DNA of 64,000 bases from Mycolicibacterium sp. P1-5 (GTDB lineage Bacteria; Actinomycetota; Actinomycetes; Mycobacteriales; Mycobacteriaceae): contig NZ_NPKT01000020.1 of the NCBI RefSeq assembly GCF_008329565.1, positions 1-64,000 on the forward strand, read 5' to 3'. Shown piece after piece: positions 59,822 through 64,000 of this stretch. Under the pieces are notes generated by a model, which worked only from the letters and a program-made list of their open reading frames with translations, made no database searches and was not told the origin of the DNA. Each line of letters starts with the position of its first letter. Within the stretch, counting starts at the first letter, position 1. Position numbers and translations under genes: made by a program.

Positions 59822-60334
59822 TCAGCGGCTGTCGCGCTTGGCCTGTCGACGGGCGCCGGCGGCGATCGACCCCGCTTCGCGCTTCTTGCGTCCTGGCGAC
59901 TTCCTGCTCTCGTCGACGCGCGTGCGCCGTGCGGAGGCGACCTTGCCTGTCTCCTTCGATGTCGGCTCACCCGCGACGGCGTCGGCCCGGGCTCGGGTCA
60001 GTCGCTCCTCCTTTAGTTCGCGCGCGCTTCGCTTGGCCACGATCCCCAGCTGGCGGCTCACGCGGCCGAGCGCACCTTCGAAGACTTCCGCGCGAGCGGC
60101 ATTGCGCTCATTGGACTTTCGCGCGGTTCCCCGGGAACCCTTGCGCGCGACCTTGCTGGCGCCGGCGCGTCGGTAATTGCTGATGTGTTTGTTTCGGGCT
60201 CGACGCACCCGGGCGTGCAGTTCGACCAGATCGTCCTCATCGAGTTCCACCAGCTGTTGGGACTCGGTGGCACGGACAAGTCGAAAATCGGCCTCGCTCA
60301 GTGACTGGAGCAGCTTCTTCTGCATGGGACCCAT
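59822..60334 (-). CDS. Basic conserved hypothetical
   Basis: A 170-aa, strongly basic protein. An N-terminal helical region (LLQSLSEADFRLVRATESQQLVELDEDDLVELHARVRRARNKHISNYRR) is followed by a Lys/Arg/Ala/Ser-rich part. The helical part is familiar from an uncharacterised actinobacterial family. The basic tail suggests nucleic-acid binding. ATG 60334 or ATG 60325 (GGATGGG spaced for the latter) are possible starts. Confidence 0.6.
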   Translation of the reverse strand: MGPMQKKLLQSLSEADFRLVRATESQQLVELDEDDLVELHARVRRARNKHISNYRRAGASKVARKGSRGTARKSNERNAARAEVFEGALGRVSRQLGIVAKRSARELKEERLTRARADAVAGEPTSKETGKVASARRTRVDESRKSPGRKKREAGSIAAGARRQAKRDSR

Positions 60335-60455
60335 CCGATCGTCATTGATCTGCGATTCTCATGCTAACTGAGCCGTCGTACCAGGGGACTGCCGCAGAAG
60401 GCGCTCGAATGGCCGCTCGAGCTGCGAAAATCGCCCACGTAGAGCCTCTGTGTGG

Positions 60456-60526
60456 AGCGGGCGACGGGAATCGAACCCGCGTAATCAGTTTGGAAGACTG
60501 AGGCTCTACCATTGAGCTACGCCCGC
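60456..60526 (-). tRNA. tRNA-Gly (anticodon TCC)
   Basis: A 71-nt cloverleaf on the minus strand: acceptor GCGGGCG/CGCCCGC, D-arm GCTC-AATGGTA-GAGC, anticodon loop CTTCCAA, T-arm GCGGG/CCCGT-type with loop TTCGATT. Discriminator T; no encoded CCA. Confidence 0.9.
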
Positions 60527-60659
60527 GTGCTTGCGCGTGCCCAAATGTACCGGTCGACGTGATCAAATCCGAATCTGCCCACCTGGAAGCGCGTCGCCGA
60601 GGTCGATTGCCGGTGAGCAGGCTCCTGCCCGTAGGATTCGGGCGCAAGAAACACAGCAC

Positions 60660-60733
60660 CGGGGTGTAGCGCAGCTTGGTAGCGCATCCGCTTTGGGAGC
60701 GGAAGGCCGCAGGTTCAAATCCTGTCACCCCGA
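60660..60733 (+). tRNA. tRNA-Pro (anticodon TGG)
   Basis: A 74-nt cloverleaf: acceptor CGGGGTG/CACCCCG, D-arm GCGC/GCGC, anticodon loop TTTGGGA, T-arm GCAGG/CCTGT with loop TTCAAAT. Discriminator A; no encoded CCA. Lies 48 bp upstream of tig. Confidence 0.92.
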
Positions 60734-60781
60734 CACGCCCGTTTACGTCCACGACCGAAGATCGACCCGAGGAGCACCGCA

Positions 60782-62209
60782 GTGAAGAGCACCGTCGAGA
60801 AGTTGAGCCCGACCCGGGTTCGCATCAACGTGGAGGTGCCCTTCACGGAATTGCAGCCGGACTTCGATCGGGCCTACAAGGAACTCGCCAAACAGGTTCG
60901 GCTGCCCGGCTTTCGTCCCGGCAAGGCACCGGCCAAGCTGCTCGAGGCCCGGATCGGCCGCGGCGCCGTCCTGCAACAGGTCGTCAACGACGCGCTGCCC
61001 ACCCGCTACAGCGAAGCCGTCACCGCGACCGAGGTGACGCCCCTGGGCCAGCCCGAGATCGAGGTCACCAAGATCGAGGACGGCGAGGAACTGGTCTTCA
61101 CCGCCGAGGTCGACGTGCGGCCCGAGATCGAGCTGCCCGACCTCAGCGCGCTCAAGATCGAGGTCGACGCCATCGAAATCGCCGATGACGAAGTGGACGC
61201 CGAGCTGGAGTCGCTGCGTGCCCGCTTCGGCACCCTCAAGGGCGTCGAGCGTCCCGCCCAGACGGGTGACTTCGTCTCGATCGACCTGTCGGCCACGGTC
61301 AACGGCGAGGAGCTGCCCGACGCCGCCACCGAAGGCCTCTCACACGAGGTGGGCTCCGGTCAGCTGATCGATGGCCTCGACGACGCCATCGTCGGCCTGT
61401 CCGACGGTGAGTCGAAGGTGTTCACCACCAAGCTGGCCGCCGGCGAGCACGCCGGCGAAGAGGCCGAGGTCACCGTCACGGTCAAGTCGATCAAGGAGCG
61501 CGAGCTCCCCGAGGCTGACGACGAATTCGCCCAGCTGGCAAGCGAATTCGACACCATCGAGGAGCTGAAGGAAAACCTCGTCGAGCAGGTGAAGCGGGTC
61601 AAGCGCATCCACCAGGCGGAGAAGATCCGCGACAACGCCCTCGAGTTGCTGCTGGAGAAGACCGAGGTGCCGCTGCCCGAGGCGATCGTGCAGGCGCAGG
61701 TCGACCAGACCGTGCACAACGCGATCCACGGCCTGGACCACGACGAGGACAAATTCGCCGAGACGCTCGAAGCCGAGGGCAGCTCGCGTGAGAAGTTCGA
61801 CGCCGAGACCCGCGAGGCCGCCGAGAAGGCCGTCAAGACCCAGCTGCTGATGGACGCCATCGCGGACGACCTCGACATCCAGGTCGGTCAGAACGACCTG
61901 ACCGAGCGGTTGGTGCTGATGTCGCGGCAGTACGGCATCGAGCCGGCGCAGCTGCTGCAGGTTCTGCAGCAGAACAACCAGCTGCCGGCGATGTTCGCCG
62001 ATGTGCGCCGTGGGCTGACCGTGGCCGCGGTCGTCGAGGCGGCCACCGTCACCGACAGCGAGGGCATCGTCGTCGACACCGCGGAGTTCTTCGGCCCGCC
62101 GGCCGGAGCCGAGGACGACGAGGTGATCGAGGACGCGGACGACGTCGACGTCGATGAGGTCGCCGAGATCGCCGAGGCTGTTGAGCAGGAAGCCGAGAAG
62201 TCCGAATAA
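60782..62209 (+). CDS. tig: Trigger factor
   Basis: The 475-aa ribosome-bound chaperone and peptidyl-prolyl isomerase. The ribosome-binding signature is GFRPGKAPAKLLEARIG (about 43-60), the PPIase (FKBP-like) domain is at about 160-245 with GDFVSIDLSATVNGE, and the rest is the helical C-terminal arms with an acidic tail. It starts with GTG 60782. It precedes clpP1P2-clpX, a proteostasis block shared by most bacteria. A hairpin at 62223-62246 separates it from clpP1. Confidence 0.95.
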   Translation: MKSTVEKLSPTRVRINVEVPFTELQPDFDRAYKELAKQVRLPGFRPGKAPAKLLEARIGRGAVLQQVVNDALPTRYSEAVTATEVTPLGQPEIEVTKIEDGEELVFTAEVDVRPEIELPDLSALKIEVDAIEIADDEVDAELESLRARFGTLKGVERPAQTGDFVSIDLSATVNGEELPDAATEGLSHEVGSGQLIDGLDDAIVGLSDGESKVFTTKLAAGEHAGEEAEVTVTVKSIKERELPEADDEFAQLASEFDTIEELKENLVEQVKRVKRIHQAEKIRDNALELLLEKTEVPLPEAIVQAQVDQTVHNAIHGLDHDEDKFAETLEAEGSSREKFDAETREAAEKAVKTQLLMDAIADDLDIQVGQNDLTERLVLMSRQYGIEPAQLLQVLQQNNQLPAMFADVRRGLTVAAVVEAATVTDSEGIVVDTAEFFGPPAGAEDDEVIEDADDVDVDEVAEIAEAVEQEAEKSE

Positions 62210-62222
62210 CGCCGACAGCGAA

Positions 62223-62246
62223 AGCGCACTCTCCCGGGAGTGCGCT
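62223..62246 (+). terminator. Hairpin between tig and clpP1
   Basis: AGCGCACTC and GAGTGCGCT form a perfect 9-bp stem with a 6-nt loop, 14 bp after the tig stop. No T-tract follows, as is usual in mycobacteria. Confidence 0.65.
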
Positions 62247-62305
62247 CCGCTGTGGGTTCGTTAGGGTCGGGTAGAACGAAGTCCGTAGAAAGCAGGTATC
62301 AAGTC

Positions 62306-62902
62306 GTGACTCACATGCGTTCGGGCGCGCCAGGGCTGAACCTCACTGACTCGGTGTATGAGCGGTTGCTCGCCGAGCGCATCATTTTCCTGGGTTCTCA
62401 GGTCGATGACGACATCGCCAATCGGCTGTGCGCGCAGATCCTCCTGCTGGCCGCAGAGGACCCGACCAAGGACATCAATCTCTACATCAACTCGCCCGGT
62501 GGCTCGATCAGCGCCGGCATGGCGATCTACGACACCATGGTGCTCGCGCCGTGTGACGTCGCCACCTACGCGATGGGCATGGCCGCCTCGATGGGTGAGT
62601 TCCTGCTTGCGGCCGGCACCAAAGGCAAGCGTTTCGCGCTTCCGCACGCCCGCATCCTGATGCACCAGCCATTGGGCGGTATCACCGGTGGCGCGGCCGA
62701 CATCGCCATTCAGGCCGAGCAGTTCGCGCTTATCAAGAAGGAGATGTTCCGGCTCAACGCCGAGTTCACCGGCCAGCCGATCGAGCGCATCGAGGCCGAC
62801 TCCGACCGCGACCGCTGGTTCACCGCGCAGGAAGCGCTGGAGTACGGGTTCGTCGACCACATCATCACCCAGGCCCACTTCAACGGAGCGACCAATGCCT
62901 GA
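62306..62902 (+). CDS. clpP1: ClpP1 protease subunit
   Basis: A 198-aa serine peptidase subunit that forms the mixed ClpP1P2 barrel in mycobacteria. The catalytic Ser lies in MAASMGEFLL and His in LPHARILMHQP; INSPGGSISAGMAIYDTM forms the substrate strand. I chose GTG 62306 (nine bases after AGCAGG) or the ATG three codons later; the longer frame has non-coding leader sequence including the tig hairpin. Its stop overlaps clpP2 by 8 bases. Confidence 0.93.
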   Translation: MTHMRSGAPGLNLTDSVYERLLAERIIFLGSQVDDDIANRLCAQILLLAAEDPTKDINLYINSPGGSISAGMAIYDTMVLAPCDVATYAMGMAASMGEFLLAAGTKGKRFALPHARILMHQPLGGITGGAADIAIQAEQFALIKKEMFRLNAEFTGQPIERIEADSDRDRWFTAQEALEYGFVDHIITQAHFNGATNA

Positions 62903-63557
62903 TACGACTCCCTTTTCCGAGGCAGATGCGCGGCTCACACCGCAGGGCCGCTACATCCTGCCGTCGTTCGTCGAGCACTCCAGCTGGGGCGTCAAGGAAT
63001 CCAACCCCTACAACAAGCTGTTCGAGGAACGCATCATCTTCCTCGGTGTCCAGGTGGACGACGCCTCGGCCAACGACATCATGGCCCAGCTGCTGGTGCT
63101 GGAGTCGCTGGATCCCGATCGCGACATCACCATGTACATCAACTCCCCGGGTGGTTCGTTCACCTCGCTGATGGCCATCTACGACACCATGCAGTACGTG
63201 CGCGCCGACATCCAGACGGTGTGCCTGGGCCAGGCCGCCTCGGCGGCCGCGGTGCTGCTGGCAGCGGGCACCCCCGGCAAGCGCCTCGCACTGCCGAACG
63301 CCCGCGTGCTCATCCACCAGCCGTCGCTGGGCGGCGTCATCCAGGGCCAGTTCTCCGATCTGGAGATCCAGGCCGCTGAGATCGAGCGCATGCGGACCCT
63401 GATGGAGACCACGCTGGCCCACCACACCGGCAAGGATCCGGCCGTGATCCGCAAGGACACCGACCGGGACAAGATCCTGACCGCGGCAGACGCCAAGGAG
63501 TACGGGATCATCGATACGGTTCTGGAGTACCGGAAGCTCTCGGCTCAGAACGCCTGA
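62895..63557 (+). CDS. clpP2: ClpP2 protease subunit
   Basis: A 220-aa partner of ClpP1. Catalytic Ser is in GQAASAAAVLL, His in LPNARVLIHQPS, and the active-site Asp in RKDTDRDKILT. The family's N-terminal extension (TPQGRYILPSFVEHSSWGVKESNPYNKLFEERIIFLG) is present. ATG 62895 overlaps clpP1, ensuring equal translation for the 7+7 barrel. In mycobacteria the operon is controlled by ClgR; I did not find a clear box. Confidence 0.95.
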   Translation: MPDTTPFSEADARLTPQGRYILPSFVEHSSWGVKESNPYNKLFEERIIFLGVQVDDASANDIMAQLLVLESLDPDRDITMYINSPGGSFTSLMAIYDTMQYVRADIQTVCLGQAASAAAVLLAAGTPGKRLALPNARVLIHQPSLGGVIQGQFSDLEIQAAEIERMRTLMETTLAHHTGKDPAVIRKDTDRDKILTAADAKEYGIIDTVLEYRKLSAQNA

Positions 63558-63821
63558 TCGCTGCGAGCGAATCCGCGCTCCGCGAACATGCCCCCTCTCG
63601 GTTCGGTAACAGCGGCGACACGCCAAAAACACGGCGGTGCGTCCGACGGGACGAGAGGCGCGTCAGGGGATATGTTCACCACACGCCCGAATACCACCGA
63701 CGCGATTCGGCTTTATCTGTCGCACCGTGGCAGAGCAAGCGGGTAGCGTCGGGACATAGCCCAACGCGGACTTGATAGCAACGATCGAAGACCCGGCGAC
63801 GGAAAGTAGGACCCCACCACC

Positions 63822-64000
63822 ATGGCACGTATCGGAGACGGCGGTGACCTGCTGAAGTGCTCGTTCTGCGGTAAGAGCCAGAAACAGGTGAAGAAGCTCA
63901 TAGCGGGTCCGGGCGTCTATATCTGCGACGAGTGCATCGACCTCTGCAACGAGATCATCGAAGAGGAGTTGGCCGACGCCGACGACGTCAAACTCGATGA
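63822..64000 (+). CDS. clpX: ClpX ATPase, N-terminal fragment
   Basis: The gene runs off the right edge after 59 codons. The visible part is the ClpX zinc-binding domain: [18 protein letters not shown]...[13 protein letters not shown], with two C-x2-C pairs. ClpX unfolds substrates for ClpP1P2. ATG 63822 follows GGAAAGTAGG. A 264-bp gap separates it from clpP2, so it probably has its own promoter. Confidence 0.95.

Overview
The window is high-GC actinobacterial DNA, and its gene order identifies a mycobacterium, most likely a non-tuberculous (Mycolicibacterium-type) species. The marker is a long block matching the M. tuberculosis Rv2485c to Rv2460c neighbourhood: a lipQ-like esterase, a wax-ester synthase, plsC, plsB2, ssbB, ettA, NAD-glutamate dehydrogenase, a thioesterase, aglA, glbO, pepN, the Rv2466c nitroreductase, rpiB, a Nei glycosylase, lipP, tig, clpP1, clpP2 and clpX. 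Gene names rest on recalled family knowledge and synteny; no database search was run.

Region 1 (1-203) holds the end of a response-regulator receiver domain and a gene cut off after 22 codons. Region 2 (254-11860) is an integrated genomic island in the 3' half of tRNA-Arg(TCT). It is bounded by a 43-bp direct repeat (one mismatch) and carries a decayed tyrosine integrase beside the intact tRNA. Within it a 41-bp perfect direct repeat (415-455 and 4392-4432) brackets a three-gene cassette on the minus strand: a small beta-rich protein, a free-standing HlyD-like adaptor without a membrane anchor, and a 581-aa protein with an Ig-like domain, DPFTG repeats, a pretoxin-like hydrophobic stretch and a possible nuclease tip. 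This cassette is the best candidate for an undescribed system. The rest of the island has an MNT/HEPN toxin-antitoxin pair under two perfect 16-bp palindromes, an IS110 tail, a cold-shock-domain protein, a small regulator with a membrane-protein remnant, a secreted YVTN beta-propeller protein and a DUF2510-HIRAN protein.

Region 3 (11.9-44.4 kb) is conserved backbone: glycerolipid synthesis (wax synthase, plsC and plsB2 in one overlapping operon), respiration-linked proteins (CtaG/CopD, CtaJ-like and PRSAF1-like), glutamate catabolism, sugar metabolism, DNA repair, thiol redox and ion transport. A small divergent pair of paralogous membrane proteins lies at 14.9-15.5 kb.

Region 4 (44.5-60.3 kb) is a species-variable insertion between lipP and tig. 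It contains a Tat-exported phosphatase, a sedolisin-type lipoprotein peptidase translationally coupled to two membrane proteins, an amine oxidase, a hydrolase-like protein lacking its serine nucleophile, a PGRS-like glycine-rich protein without a PE domain, small secreted proteins, an F420-type oxidoreductase, and an aldehyde dehydrogenase and TetR gene that share a matching operator. Region 5 (60.4-64 kb) has tRNA-Gly, tRNA-Pro and the proteostasis block tig-clpP1-clpP2-clpX.
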